A DNA stretch of 64,000 nt, taken from Actinomadura rayongensis. GTDB lineage: Bacteria > Actinomycetota > Actinomycetes > Streptosporangiales > Streptosporangiaceae. The notes beneath the pieces were generated by a model. That model saw only the letters and a program-made list of their open reading frames with translations. It did not search any database and was not told the DNA's origin. The position numbers and the translations under genes were made by a program. Below are positions 25,649 through 34,184 of the stretch, one piece after another. The stretch is from NCBI RefSeq assembly GCF_009831215.1, contig NZ_WUTW01000002.1, positions 1 to 64,000 on the forward strand, in the 5' to 3' direction. The stretch's first letter is position 1. Each line of letters starts with the position of its first letter.

Positions 25649-26050
25649 TCAGGCGTCGGCGGTGACCAGCGCTGTGCAGAACCGGCAGCGGCGGGCCTTG
25701 ATCGGGATCTCGCTCAGGCACTCCGGGCACTCGTGCTCGGTCTTCTCCTTGCCGCGGTCGAGGCGTTCCAGCAGCTTGCTCATCGGGAGGACCACCAGGA
25801 AGTACACGACCGCGGCGGTGATGGCGAACGAGAGCGCCGAGGTCACGAAGTCCCCGTACGGGAAGGTGGTGTCCGCGATCTTGAACGTCAGGGCCGTGTA
25901 GTCCGGCTTCCCGCCGAACAGGGCGATCAGCGGCGTGATGAACGAGTTCGCGAAATCTTTCACCAGCGAAGCGAACGCGGCGCCGACGACGAACGCGACC
26001 GCCAGATCGACCAGGTTCCCGCGGATGAGGAACTTCTTGAAGCCGCCCAT
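25649..26050 (-). CDS. mscL: Large-conductance mechanosensitive channel with C-terminal zinc ribbon
   Basis: 133 residues. The N-terminal part is classical MscL: MGGFKKFLIRGNLVDLAVAF with the pore helix, then FANSFITPLIALFGG, and the second membrane helix ITAAVVYFLVVLPMSKL. It opens under membrane tension to release solutes. After the helix bundle linker, the tail carries CPECLSEIPIKARRCRFC, a four-Cys zinc-ribbon pattern that E. coli MscL lacks. This suggests the cytoplasmic bundle is capped by a metal site. The ATG at 26050 follows GGAG. Confidence 0.95.
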   Translation of the reverse strand: MGGFKKFLIRGNLVDLAVAFVVGAAFASLVKDFANSFITPLIALFGGKPDYTALTFKIADTTFPYGDFVTSALSFAITAAVVYFLVVLPMSKLLERLDRGKEKTEHECPECLSEIPIKARRCRFCTALVTADA

Positions 26051-26155
26051 GATGGAGTCTCCAGCACATGTCGGGGGTGTGACGACCACACTTTCTACCC
26101 GAATCGCTCGGGTACTGTGCGTGAGATCGCGAGGATTCCCCGTGTTCGTCGCGGC

Positions 26156-27265
26156 TCAGTCCGGCTCGATCGTGACCGAGAGAACACCTCCCGCCCCGGC
26201 CAGCGCAGCCGCCTGCGAGCGGTCCGTCGCCACGACGACGAGTGCCCCCTGACCTGCCGTCTCCCGGCTTCGCGGCACGGCGAGCACGGTCACGCCCGCC
26301 GCGACCAGCCGGGCATGCGCCCCCGAACCGCCCGTCAGCATGGACGCTCCTTGGTAGGCGTGCAGGGCGGCGATCTCGCCCTCGTACGCCGCGCGGCCCG
26401 GCCTGATCTGAAGCCGGGCGCCGTGCCCGGATTCGACTGCGCGGCTCGGGCAGATGCGGAGCCCGGTGCCCAGCCCGGCTTCGGCTGCATGGCCCGGCCA
26501 GATGCGGAGCCTGGTCGTGTGCCCGGCTTCGACTGCGTGGTCCAGCCTGAGGTCGGCTAGGGCCGTCCGCGTGGTCGGCGCGGGTTGGGGAGGTGCCGTG
26601 GTCGTCCTGCCGGAGGGGCGGGGGAACGGCGGGGCTGGGTCGGGTGCGTGCGTCCGCTCGGACGGTCGTGGCGCGGTTCCTCGATCCGGGTGCGGTGTAG
26701 TGGTCGCGCCGGGCTCCTGCGGCGGTGTCGGTGAGGGTGATGTGGGCGGCGGGACGGACGGGCTCGGCAGCGGTCCGGGATCGGCCGGGTCGGACGGCGT
26801 CAGCTCCGTGGACGCCGGCTCGGCGGCTCCCGGCGCACTCGCCGCGAGGATGTCGATCCGGTCCCCGGGCTGCAGCAGGCGCACGGCGTCGGCGTCCGCG
26901 ATCCGGACGGGCGTCGCCACCGTCCCCGCCGGAAAACCGCGCAGCAGACCGGCGGCATCGACCAGCCGCGCGTCCGTGAACGGCTCGCCCTTCCGCATGG
27001 CGCCCGCGACCACCCGTCCGGCCGGTGACGAGCGCGCGGCCCCGGCCGGGACGGCGTCCGGCGGCACCGTCGCCCGCCGCACGTCGGACGGCCGCAGCGT
27101 CGCGCCCGCCGGAAGGTCCCGCGCGGCCGTGAGGATCTCGACCCCGCCGGCCCCCGCCGGACGGAGCGCGAGCAGCCCGAACCCGGCGCCGAACGCCGCG
27201 AACAGCGCCGCCGCCGCGCGCCGGTGCCGGACCCGCCACCGCAGCAGGGAGCGCAGCCCGTTCAC
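26156..27265 (-). CDS. SAF-domain (CpaB/RcpC-like) protein with Pro-rich and repetitive insert
   Basis: 369 residues. One membrane helix near the N-terminus (AAAALFAAFGAGFGLLAL) is followed by a SAF domain (VEILTAARDLPAGATLRPSDV) and a CpaB-like region DAVRLLQPGDRIDILAA. A region of about 150 residues then interrupts it: a Pro/Thr/Ser-rich linker and 16-residue repeats. The domain resumes at RLVAAGVTVLAVPR. CpaB proteins help secretin or pilus assembly, but no pilus genes are nearby. The GTG start at 27265 overlaps the stop of mtnP (GTGA). Confidence 0.75.
   Translation of the reverse strand: MNGLRSLLRWRVRHRRAAAALFAAFGAGFGLLALRPAGAGGVEILTAARDLPAGATLRPSDVRRATVPPDAVPAGAARSSPAGRVVAGAMRKGEPFTDARLVDAAGLLRGFPAGTVATPVRIADADAVRLLQPGDRIDILAASAPGAAEPASTELTPSDPADPGPLPSPSVPPPTSPSPTPPQEPGATTTPHPDRGTAPRPSERTHAPDPAPPFPRPSGRTTTAPPQPAPTTRTALADLRLDHAVEAGHTTRLRIWPGHAAEAGLGTGLRICPSRAVESGHGARLQIRPGRAAYEGEIAALHAYQGASMLTGGSGAHARLVAAGVTVLAVPRSRETAGQGALVVVATDRSQAAALAGAGGVLSVTIEPD
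26384..26575. repeat. 48-bp coding minisatellite inside the SAF-domain gene
   Basis: Units start at 26384 (degenerate), 26432, 26480 and 26528 with a 48-base period. On the coding strand they give a 16-residue repeat such as LRIWPGHAAEAGLGTG and LRICPSRAVESGHGAR. The period keeps the reading frame open. Confidence 0.75.
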
Positions 27266-28089
27266 GGCAGCTCCAGCGGAAGTTTCATGCCGTCGAGCGC
27301 GTTGGGGCACGGGCACGGACGCTCGGCCGGAAGGCGCGTCACCACGTCACCGACGAGCGCCCGCAGTCGGCCCACGTTCGCGCGGAAGACCTCCAGCACC
27401 TCGGCCATCGTCACGCCCTCGCCCGTGTCGACCCCGGCGTCCAGGTCCGTGACCAGGCACAACGGCGTGTAGCAGAGCGCGAGCTCGCGGGCGAGCACGG
27501 CCTCGGGATGGCCGGTCATCCCGACGAGCGTCCAGCCCTGGCCGCTGAACCAGCGCGACTCGGCCCGGGTGGAGAAGCGGGGGCCTTCGATGACGACGAG
27601 CGTGCCGCCGTCCACCGGGTCCCAGCCGGTGTCGCGCGCCGCGTCGACGGCGGCCCGCCGCCCCGCCGCGCAATACGGGTCCGCGAACGGCACGTGAATG
27701 GCCGCGCCGGTCTCGTAATAGGTCTGGGCGCGGCCGGACGTCCGGTCCACGAGCTGGTCGGGCACGGCGAGCGTCCCGGGGCCGTGCTCGGCGACCAGCG
27801 AGCCGACGGCGCTCGGCGCGAGCACCTGCCGGACGCCGAGCGCCCGCAGCGCCCACAGGTTCGCCCGGTAGGGGATGGCGTGCGGCGGGAACCGGTGGTC
27901 GCGGCCGTGGCGCGGCAGGAACGCGACACGGCGGCCGTTCAGCTCCCCGACAGCGACCGGGTCGCTCGGCGCCCCGAAGGGCGTGTCGACCCGGATCTCC
28001 TCCGCATCGTCGAGAAGGGAGTAGAAGCCCGAGCCGCCGATGACGCCGATCTCGGCGGCCGGCTCCGGAAGGGTCTGCGAAGTCGTCAT
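27262..28089 (-). CDS. mtnP: S-methyl-5'-thioadenosine phosphorylase family protein
   Basis: 275 residues of the trimeric purine nucleoside phosphorylase fold. It has IGVIGGSGFYSL at the N-terminus, the phosphate-binding LPRHGRDHRFPPHAIPYRANL, VVIEGPRFSTRAES and VGMTGHPEAVLARELALCY. It would split methylthioadenosine (from polyamine or other SAM reactions) with phosphate to adenine and methylthioribose-1-phosphate. A broader purine nucleoside range is possible. ATG 28089 is chosen because the fold starts right after it. Confidence 0.88.
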   Translation of the reverse strand: MTTSQTLPEPAAEIGVIGGSGFYSLLDDAEEIRVDTPFGAPSDPVAVGELNGRRVAFLPRHGRDHRFPPHAIPYRANLWALRALGVRQVLAPSAVGSLVAEHGPGTLAVPDQLVDRTSGRAQTYYETGAAIHVPFADPYCAAGRRAAVDAARDTGWDPVDGGTLVVIEGPRFSTRAESRWFSGQGWTLVGMTGHPEAVLARELALCYTPLCLVTDLDAGVDTGEGVTMAEVLEVFRANVGRLRALVGDVVTRLPAERPCPCPNALDGMKLPLELP

Positions 28090-28191
28090 GCGGCCGACCC
28101 TAGGCAGCCGCCGCACCGCCCCGCGAGCCCCGCCGCGAACTGTGGATAACTCCCGCGCTGATCCCCGGGCGCCCCACCGCTCGCGGCGCGG

Positions 28192-28530
28192 TCAGGCCAC
28201 CTTCTCCGACGAGGAGGAGGACGACGACGTGGTGCTGGACGACGAGGACGACTCGCTCGCACCGGACGAGGCCGACGAGGACGAGTCGGACTTCGCGGTG
28301 TCCGACTTGCCCGTGTCCGTCGACTTGGAGGACGACGACACCGAGGACGACGACCCCCGGCTGTCGGTGCGGTAGAACCCGGACCCCTTGAAGATGATCC
28401 CCGCCGCCGAGAAGACCTTGCGGAGTTTGCCCTGGCAGGCCGGGCACTCGGTCAGCGCGTCGTCGCTGAAACTCTGCACGACCTCCAGAGGCTCGCCGCA
28501 CTCGGTGCAAACGTACTGATACGTCGGCAC
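28192..28530 (-). CDS. FmdB-family zinc-ribbon protein with serine-rich tail (Ruc-like chaperone)
   Basis: 112 residues. The N-terminal zinc ribbon has two CxxC pairs, YVCTECGEPL and ECPACQGKL, and an FmdB-type ending. The last 45 residues are a disordered tail of Ser, Thr, Asp and Lys. The architecture matches Rv0991c (Ruc) of M. tuberculosis, described as a redox-regulated chaperone that guards unfolded proteins when its Cys are oxidised. As in that genome, it lies next to 5-formyl-THF cyclo-ligase and galU. The GTG start at 28530 follows AGGAGG. Confidence 0.82.
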   Translation of the reverse strand: MPTYQYVCTECGEPLEVVQSFSDDALTECPACQGKLRKVFSAAGIIFKGSGFYRTDSRGSSSSVSSSSKSTDTGKSDTAKSDSSSSASSGASESSSSSSTTSSSSSSSEKVA

Positions 28531-28639
28531 GGTTCCTCCTCGCTGACTCAGCCCGGACCAGCGGGCTGGCACTCAGTTGAAACGACTGCTAATGGTACCG
28601 ATGTTGGCAACGGGATTCTCCTCCGGGCTGTTCCCCGGA

Positions 28640-30124
28640 TCAGGCCCCGGTCTCCCCGAACCAGCCCGCCAGCTTGCCGCGCCGGCTGATGGCGCGCAGC
28701 CGTCGTTCGGTCAGTTCCCGGACCTCCTCGGTCGCCACGACGAGCAGCGTGTCGCCGCCGCGCAGCGCGGTGGTCGAGCCGGGCACGAAGCTGGCGCCGT
28801 CGCGGACGACGAGCGTGATGGACGCCCCCGGCGGCAGTCGCAGCTCGAACAGCTCGACGCCGCCGAGCAGGGAGTCCGGCGGGACGCGGATCTCCAGCAG
28901 TTCGGCGTGCAGTTCCTCCAGCGGCGCGGCCTCGACGCCCAGTTCGCGCGGGTTCTCGTCGTCCCTGAGCCGGCACCAGCGGGCGACGAGCGGAAGCGTC
29001 GGCCCCTGGAGCAGCGTGAACACGACGACGATGTTGAACACGATCGCGAACAGCCGGTCGGCGCCCGCGACCTCGTTCACCATCGGGATCGTCGCGAGGA
29101 TGATCGGTACGGCGCCGCGCAGCCCGGCCCACGAGGCGAAGAGTTTCTCGCCCCAGCCGAGCCGGAACCCGAAGGTGGACAGGACGACCGAAAGCGGCCG
29201 TGCCACGAGCAGCAGGACGAACCCGATGATCAGCGCCGGGACGATCTGCGCCGGCAGTTCGTCGGGCGAGGCGAGCAGCCCGAGCATGACGAACAGCCCG
29301 ATCTGCGCGAGCCAGCCGATGCCTTCGGCGAACCCCCGCGTGGCAGGACGGTGCGGAAGACGCGAGTTGCCGAGAACGAGCGCGCTCACATAGACCGCGA
29401 GGAACCCGCTGGCGTGCGTCTGCGCAGCCACGCCGTAGGCCCCGACGGACAGCGAGAGCACCGCGATCGGGTAGAGACCGGACGCCGGCAGCGCGACGCG
29501 CCGTAGCCCGTACGCACCGAGCCAGCCGATCAGGAAGCCGATGAGACCGCCCGCGATCAGCTCGTACACCATGACGCCGAACAGCTCGAACAGGTTCGGC
29601 GCCGACGCGTCCGTGGTGCTGAGGGCCACGACGATGATGACGACCGGGGCGTCGTTGAAGCCCGACTCCGCCTCCAGCAGGCCGGTCAGGCGCGAGGGCA
29701 GGGGCAGGCGGCGCAGGACGGAGAAGACCGCGGCGGCGTCGGTGGGCGCGAGCACGGCGGACAGCAGGAACGCGAGCTGCCAGTCCATGCCGAGCAGCCA
29801 CATCGCGGCGCCCGCGACGACGCCGATGCTGATCAGCGTCCCGGCGACGGACACCGAGATCGCGGCGGGGACCGAGTCGCGGACGCGCCGCCAGTCGGTG
29901 GTGATGCCGCCCTCGGCGAGGATCAGGACGAGTGCGGCGAGCCCGAGGATCTCGGCGAGTTCGGCGTCGTCGAAGTCGATGCCGAGCCCGGCCTCGCCGA
30001 CGAGGAGCCCGAGCGCGATGTAGATGAGGAGGCTGGGGAGTCCGGCGCGGTAGGACAGCCGGACGGCGACGATCGCACTGAGTACGAGCGTGGATCCGAG
30101 GAGTAGCCAGAGTTCGAGATGCAC
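28640..30124 (-). CDS. Potassium/proton antiporter, CPA1 (NhaP2/CvrA-like) with RCK_C domain
   Basis: 494 residues. About 12 membrane helices carry CPA motifs: VLAPTDAAAVFSVL and EAESGFNDAPVVIIVV with the ND pair of the ion site, and GLRGAVPIILA. A cytoplasmic TrkA_C/RCK_C-type domain (about residues 415-480, VELFELRLPPGASITLVVRDG) follows and may sense a ligand. It would exchange K+ or Na+ for protons. The start is GTG 30124 after GGGAGG. It separates the Ruc-like gene from the cyclo-ligase gene. Confidence 0.9.
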   Translation of the reverse strand: MHLELWLLLGSTLVLSAIVAVRLSYRAGLPSLLIYIALGLLVGEAGLGIDFDDAELAEILGLAALVLILAEGGITTDWRRVRDSVPAAISVSVAGTLISIGVVAGAAMWLLGMDWQLAFLLSAVLAPTDAAAVFSVLRRLPLPSRLTGLLEAESGFNDAPVVIIVVALSTTDASAPNLFELFGVMVYELIAGGLIGFLIGWLGAYGLRRVALPASGLYPIAVLSLSVGAYGVAAQTHASGFLAVYVSALVLGNSRLPHRPATRGFAEGIGWLAQIGLFVMLGLLASPDELPAQIVPALIIGFVLLLVARPLSVVLSTFGFRLGWGEKLFASWAGLRGAVPIILATIPMVNEVAGADRLFAIVFNIVVVFTLLQGPTLPLVARWCRLRDDENPRELGVEAAPLEELHAELLEIRVPPDSLLGGVELFELRLPPGASITLVVRDGASFVPGSTTALRGGDTLLVVATEEVRELTERRLRAISRRGKLAGWFGETGA

Positions 30125-30403
30125 ATCCCTCCCGGTGGGGCCGCGACGAGTGATCGTTTAGGAATCCTACAGATTTAGCCGTAGATCGCATACTTTCAGT
30201 GACCTCTCGGGACGGTCACCGAGGGTCGATCGCCGCGAAAACACCCATCTGAGCTGCACAGATGCGGTGATTGTGATTTTTGTGGCTGTTCGCACTCCGT
30301 TGCCGGGTTCAGCACCTCGTCCGGCGGGTGCCCGCGAAAATGTCAGACCCCTCCGCGACGATGGACGCGTTCCGTCACCGGTCCGTCACGGAGGCAAAAA
30401 TGA

Positions 30404-30997
30404 TCAAGAGAAGCGCACGAGACCCGCGGACGGGGTCACCGCCGCCCGCACCGGGCGGTCATGCGGTTCCGCGGGCAGGGCCTCCACCAGTTCGCCGTCG
30501 TACAGCAGCGCCACCGTCAGGATCGCCGGACCCACCCGCGCCAGCGCCCGGTCGTACGAGCCGCCGCCCCGGCCGAGGCGCGTGCCCGTCCGGTCCACCG
30601 CGAGCGCCGGCGCCAGAACCACGTCCGCGCTGGCCACCGCGCCCGGCCCGCGCGGCGGCTCGGACGGCTCCAGCGTTCCGCGCGGCCCCGGCCGCAGGGA
30701 GTCCGGCCCCTCGTACGAGGCCCAGTCCAGATCGCCGTCCGGAAGGAGAAGGGGCAGCAGGACGTACGCGCCGCGCTTCCACAGCGCGAACAGCAGGCCG
30801 CGGGTGTCGGGCTCGTCGCCCACCGACGCGTAGGCCGCGACCGTCCCCGCCATCTCCATCTCGGGGGCCGCCAGCAGCGCGTCCCGCAGCGCACGGGCGG
30901 CGGACGTCCGCGTCGAGGGGTCGAGCGCGGACCGCGCCGCCAGTGCGGACGCGCGCGCCGCGCGTTTCGCGTCGATGTCGATCTCGATGTCGCTCAC
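30404..30997 (-). CDS. 5-formyltetrahydrofolate cyclo-ligase
   Basis: 197 residues. The ATP- and folate-site motif LGRGGGSYDRAL is complete, preceded by DVVLAPALAVDRTGTR; the N-terminus has KRAARASALAAR. It converts 5-formyl-THF to 5,10-methenyl-THF using ATP. GTG 30997 starts the protein and lies 33 bases from the divergent galU start, so the two genes share one short promoter region. This head-to-head pair with galU is conserved in actinobacteria (for example Rv0992c-Rv0993). Confidence 0.92.
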   Translation of the reverse strand: MSDIEIDIDAKRAARASALAARSALDPSTRTSAARALRDALLAAPEMEMAGTVAAYASVGDEPDTRGLLFALWKRGAYVLLPLLLPDGDLDWASYEGPDSLRPGPRGTLEPSEPPRGPGAVASADVVLAPALAVDRTGTRLGRGGGSYDRALARVGPAILTVALLYDGELVEALPAEPHDRPVRAAVTPSAGLVRFS

Positions 30998-31030
30998 GAT
31001 CTTCTCACCGTCGGTGGCTAGGGTCTCACC

Positions 31031-31948
31031 ATGGCCGACAACGCACCCGTACTCAAGGCCGTCGTTCCGGCGGCGGGTCTCGGAACCCGATTCCTGCCCG
31101 CGACGAAGGCGACGCCGAAGGAGATGCTGCCGATCGTCGACAAACCGGCGATCCAGTACGTCGTCGAGGAGGCCGTCGACGCGGGACTCACCGACGTCCT
31201 GATGATCACCGGCCGCAACAAACGCTCGATCGAGGACCACTTCGACCGGGCCTACGAGCTGGAGGAGGCCCTCGACGCCAAGGGCGACGCCGAACGCCTG
31301 GCCGCGGTCCGCGAGTCCGCGGATCTCGCGATCATGCACTATGTCCGGCAGGGCGAGCCGAAGGGTCTCGGGCACGCCGTGTACTGCGCGCGCCAGCACG
31401 TGGGGCGCGAGCCGTTCGCGGTCCTGCTCGGCGACGACCTCATCGACGCCCGCGACGACCTGCTGCGCCGCATGATCGAGGTCCGGCAGCGCTACGGCGG
31501 CAGCGTCGTCGCGCTGATGGAGGTGGAACCCGAGCAGGTGTCGGCCTACGGCTCGGCCGCGATCGAGGCGACCGACGAGGAGGACGTCGTCCGGATCACC
31601 GACCTGGTCGAGAAGCCGCCGTCCGGGGAGGCGCCCAGCAACTGGATCATCATCGGCCGCTACGTCTGCGACGCCGCGGTGTTCGACGTCCTGGAGAAGA
31701 CCCCGCCCGGCCGCGGCGGGGAGATCCAGCTCACCGACGCGCTGCGCACGCTCGCCGAAACCCCCGCCGACCAGGGCGGCGGCGTCTACGGCGTCAAGTT
31801 CCGCGGACGCCGCTACGACACGGGGAACAAGCTGGAGTATCTCCGCACGGTCGTGATGTTCGCGTCCGAGCGGGAAGACCTGTCGGCGGAGTTCCTCGCC
31901 TGGCTGCGCGACTTCTGCGCCGAGCGGGGCGGTGCGGGGAACGGGTGA
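31031..31948 (+). CDS. galU: UTP-glucose-1-phosphate uridylyltransferase
   Basis: 305 residues. The nucleotide motif VVPAAGLGTRFLPATKATPKEMLP fits GalU exactly, followed by DKPAIQYVVEEAV, LGDDLID, and VEKPPSGEAPSNWIIIGRYV with the catalytic Lys region. It makes UDP-glucose for cell-wall polysaccharides, trehalose and glycolipids. The ATG is at 31031. It is followed by moeA with 39 bases between, in the same order as in other actinobacteria. Confidence 0.96.
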   Translation: MADNAPVLKAVVPAAGLGTRFLPATKATPKEMLPIVDKPAIQYVVEEAVDAGLTDVLMITGRNKRSIEDHFDRAYELEEALDAKGDAERLAAVRESADLAIMHYVRQGEPKGLGHAVYCARQHVGREPFAVLLGDDLIDARDDLLRRMIEVRQRYGGSVVALMEVEPEQVSAYGSAAIEATDEEDVVRITDLVEKPPSGEAPSNWIIIGRYVCDAAVFDVLEKTPPGRGGEIQLTDALRTLAETPADQGGGVYGVKFRGRRYDTGNKLEYLRTVVMFASEREDLSAEFLAWLRDFCAERGGAGNG

Positions 31949-31987
31949 CCGGCCACCGGACGGGGGAAGCGTGGGCATAGCGTGGGC

Positions 31988-33196
31988 ATGAGGACGGTCG
32001 AGGAGCATCTCGCCGCGATCCTGGCCGAGATCTCGGTGCTGGCGCCGCGGGACGTGGCGCTGGCGGACGCGGCGGGCACGGTCCTCGCCGAGCCCGTCGC
32101 GGCGCCCGTCGCGCTGCCGCCCTTCGACAACTCGGCGATGGACGGCTACGCGGTGGTCGCGGCGGACATCGCCGGGGCCACCGAGGCGTCGCCGGTCGTC
32201 CTGCCCGTCCGCGGCGACATCGCCGCGGGCGTGCCGGGCGTCGCCGAGATCGACGCGGGCGGCGCGGCGCGGATCATGACGGGCGCGCCGCTGCCCGCCG
32301 GGGCGGACGCGGTGGTGCCCGTCGAGTGGACCGACGGCGGCGTGCGCAGCGTCAGGGTGCTGCGCGCCGCGCCGCCGGGGAACTACATCCGGCGGTCCGG
32401 CGAGGACGTGGTCGCCGGCCAGGTCGTCGCGGACGCGGGGACCCGGCTCGCCGCCGCGCAGATCGGGATGCTCGCCGCCGTGGGCCGGCCCCGGGTGAGC
32501 GTGCGGCGCAAACCCCGGGTCGTCGTCCTGTCCACGGGCAGCGAACTACGCGAACCGGGCAGCGAGCTGGAACCGGGCCAGATCTGGGACTCCAACAGCT
32601 TCATGCTCGCCGTCGCCGTGGACGAGGCGGGCGGCACGGGACGGCGGCGGGCGATCGTGGCCGACGACCCCGCCGACGTCCTGCGCACCCTGCGGGACCT
32701 GGCCGGGGACGCCGACGCGATCGTCACGACCGGCGGGGTCTCGATGGGCGCCCGCGACGTCGTCAAGGAGGTGCTGACCGGCGTCGGCACGATGGCGTTC
32801 CACAAGGTGCGGATGCGGCCCGGCAAACCGCAGGGTTTCGGCCTGCTCGACGGGACGCCGGTGTTCACGCTGCCCGGCAACCCCGTCAGCGCGTACGTGT
32901 CGTTCCAGGTGTTCGTTCGTCCGGCGCTGCGGGCGATGCAGGGCCTGCCGCCCGAGTCCCTGCCGACCGTCAGCGCCGTCCTCGGCGCCGACGTCCGGTC
33001 GCCCGCCGGGATCCGGCACTACCAGCGGTCGCGGCTCAGCGAGAACCGCGGCCACCCCACCGTCACGCCCGCCGAAGGGCAGGGCTCGCACCAGCTCGGG
33101 TCGCTGGCGGGCGCCGACTCCCTCATCGTCGTGGACGAGGAGGCCGAGGCCGTCCCCGCCGGCGCGCACGTCGAGGTCATGAGGTTGCCGTCATGA
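31988..33196 (+). CDS. moeA: Molybdopterin molybdotransferase / gephyrin-like Glp protein
   Basis: 402 residues of the MoeA fold. It has PPFDNSAMDGYAV near residue 48, IMTGAPLPAGADAVVPVEW, GSELREPGSELEPGQIWDSN, the MPT site VTTGGVSMGARDVVKE and LPGNPVSAYVSF. MoeA inserts molybdate into adenylated molybdopterin. In Corynebacterium the homologue at this locus is Glp, a divisome protein that works with the membrane protein GlpR/SepX; a homologue of that partner lies at 35.9 kb here. GTG 31982 is an alternative start. The stop overlaps moaC (ATGA). Confidence 0.93.
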   Translation: MRTVEEHLAAILAEISVLAPRDVALADAAGTVLAEPVAAPVALPPFDNSAMDGYAVVAADIAGATEASPVVLPVRGDIAAGVPGVAEIDAGGAARIMTGAPLPAGADAVVPVEWTDGGVRSVRVLRAAPPGNYIRRSGEDVVAGQVVADAGTRLAAAQIGMLAAVGRPRVSVRRKPRVVVLSTGSELREPGSELEPGQIWDSNSFMLAVAVDEAGGTGRRRAIVADDPADVLRTLRDLAGDADAIVTTGGVSMGARDVVKEVLTGVGTMAFHKVRMRPGKPQGFGLLDGTPVFTLPGNPVSAYVSFQVFVRPALRAMQGLPPESLPTVSAVLGADVRSPAGIRHYQRSRLSENRGHPTVTPAEGQGSHQLGSLAGADSLIVVDEEAEAVPAGAHVEVMRLPS

Positions 33197-33690
33197 GCAT
33201 GGGATCGGAGTTCGCCGAGTTCAGCCATCTCGACGCGTCGGGCAAGGCGCGGATGGTGGACGTCTCGGCGAAGAACGTCACCGACCGCACCGCCACCGCC
33301 GCGGGCTTCGTCGCGCTGTCCGCGCGGTGCGTCGCCGCGCTGCGCGCCGGGGACGTCCCCAAGGGCGACGCGCTGTCGGTCGCCCGCATCGCCGGGATCA
33401 TGGGCGCGAAACGGACACCGGACCTGGTACCGCTGTGCCATCCGATCGCGCTGCACGGTGTCGCCGTCGACCTGACCGTGGCCGACGACGGCGTCGCGAT
33501 CCTCGCCACCGCCCGCACCGCCGACCGGACGGGCGTCGAGATGGAGGCGCTGACGTCCGTCACCACGGCCGCGCTCGCCCTGATCGACATGGTGAAGGCG
33601 ATCGACCCGGCGGCCACGATCACGCAGGTCCGCGTCGAGGAGAAGACGGGAGGCAAGACCGGGACATGGCGCCGAACGGGAGATCGCTGA
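33193..33690 (+). CDS. moaC: Cyclic pyranopterin monophosphate synthase
   Basis: 165 residues. It shows the MoaC pattern: FSHLDASGKARMVDVSAKNVTDR, KRTPDLVPLCHPIAL with the catalytic Lys and His, GVEMEALTSVTTAALALIDMVKA with the active-site stretch, and GGKTGTW at the end. It converts the MoaA product into cyclic pyranopterin monophosphate. ATG 33193 overlaps the moeA stop by four bases. No moaA lies in the window. Confidence 0.96.
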   Translation: MSMGSEFAEFSHLDASGKARMVDVSAKNVTDRTATAAGFVALSARCVAALRAGDVPKGDALSVARIAGIMGAKRTPDLVPLCHPIALHGVAVDLTVADDGVAILATARTADRTGVEMEALTSVTTAALALIDMVKAIDPAATITQVRVEEKTGGKTGTWRRTGDR

Positions 33691-34175
33691 TCCGCGCGAT
33701 GGCCGTCACGGTGTCGAACCGGGCCGCTGCGGGCGTCTACGAGGACCGGTCCGGGCCGCTGCTCGTCAGCTTCCTGGAGGACCTCGGCTGCCAGGTGGAC
33801 GGTCCGGTCGTCGTGCCGGACGGCGAGCCGGTCGCCGAGGTCCTCGCCGACGCGGTCGCCGCCGGGTACGACGTCGTGGTCACCACGGGCGGCACCGGGC
33901 TCAGCCCGACCGACGAGACACCCGAGATGACGCGCCGCATCATCGAACGGGAGGTTCCGGGCATCGCCGAGGCGATCCGGCAGGACGGACGCGACGTCGT
34001 GCCCGCCGCCGTCCTCTCGCGCGGGATCGCCGGGACGGCGGGCCGCACGCTCATCGTGAACCTGCCGGGCTCGACGGGCGGGGTGCGCGACGGCATGGCC
34101 GTGCTCGGAACCGTCCTGCGGCACGCCGTCGACCAGATCGCCGGCGGCGACCACCCCCGTCCACCCCAGCCGTAA
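33666..34175 (+). CDS. MogA/MoaB-family molybdopterin adenylyltransferase
   Basis: 169 residues from ATG 33666, which overlaps moaC by 25 bases; ATG 33699 (MAVTVSNRAAAG) is an equally sensible start, and neither has an ideal ribosome site. The nucleotide and pterin site is VVTTGGTGLSPTDETPEMTRR, and the C-terminus has IVNLPGSTGGVRDG. It adenylates molybdopterin before MoeA inserts molybdate, so moeA-moaC-mogA form one cofactor operon. It is followed directly by the 56-bp repeat array. Confidence 0.93.
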   Translation: MAPNGRSLIRAMAVTVSNRAAAGVYEDRSGPLLVSFLEDLGCQVDGPVVVPDGEPVAEVLADAVAAGYDVVVTTGGTGLSPTDETPEMTRRIIEREVPGIAEAIRQDGRDVVPAAVLSRGIAGTAGRTLIVNLPGSTGGVRDGMAVLGTVLRHAVDQIAGGDHPRPPQP

Positions 34176-34184
34176 CACGCGCCC

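Noticed and set aside
24714..27239. 841-codon reverse frame across the gene-poor region, mscL and the SAF gene
   Set aside because: It overlaps two clear genes in another frame, has no domain and changes composition repeatedly. GC-rich DNA gives many such open frames.
30125..30403. c-di-AMP (ydaO) riboswitch upstream of the K+/H+ antiporter
   Set aside because: I looked for the conserved elements in the leader and did not see them.
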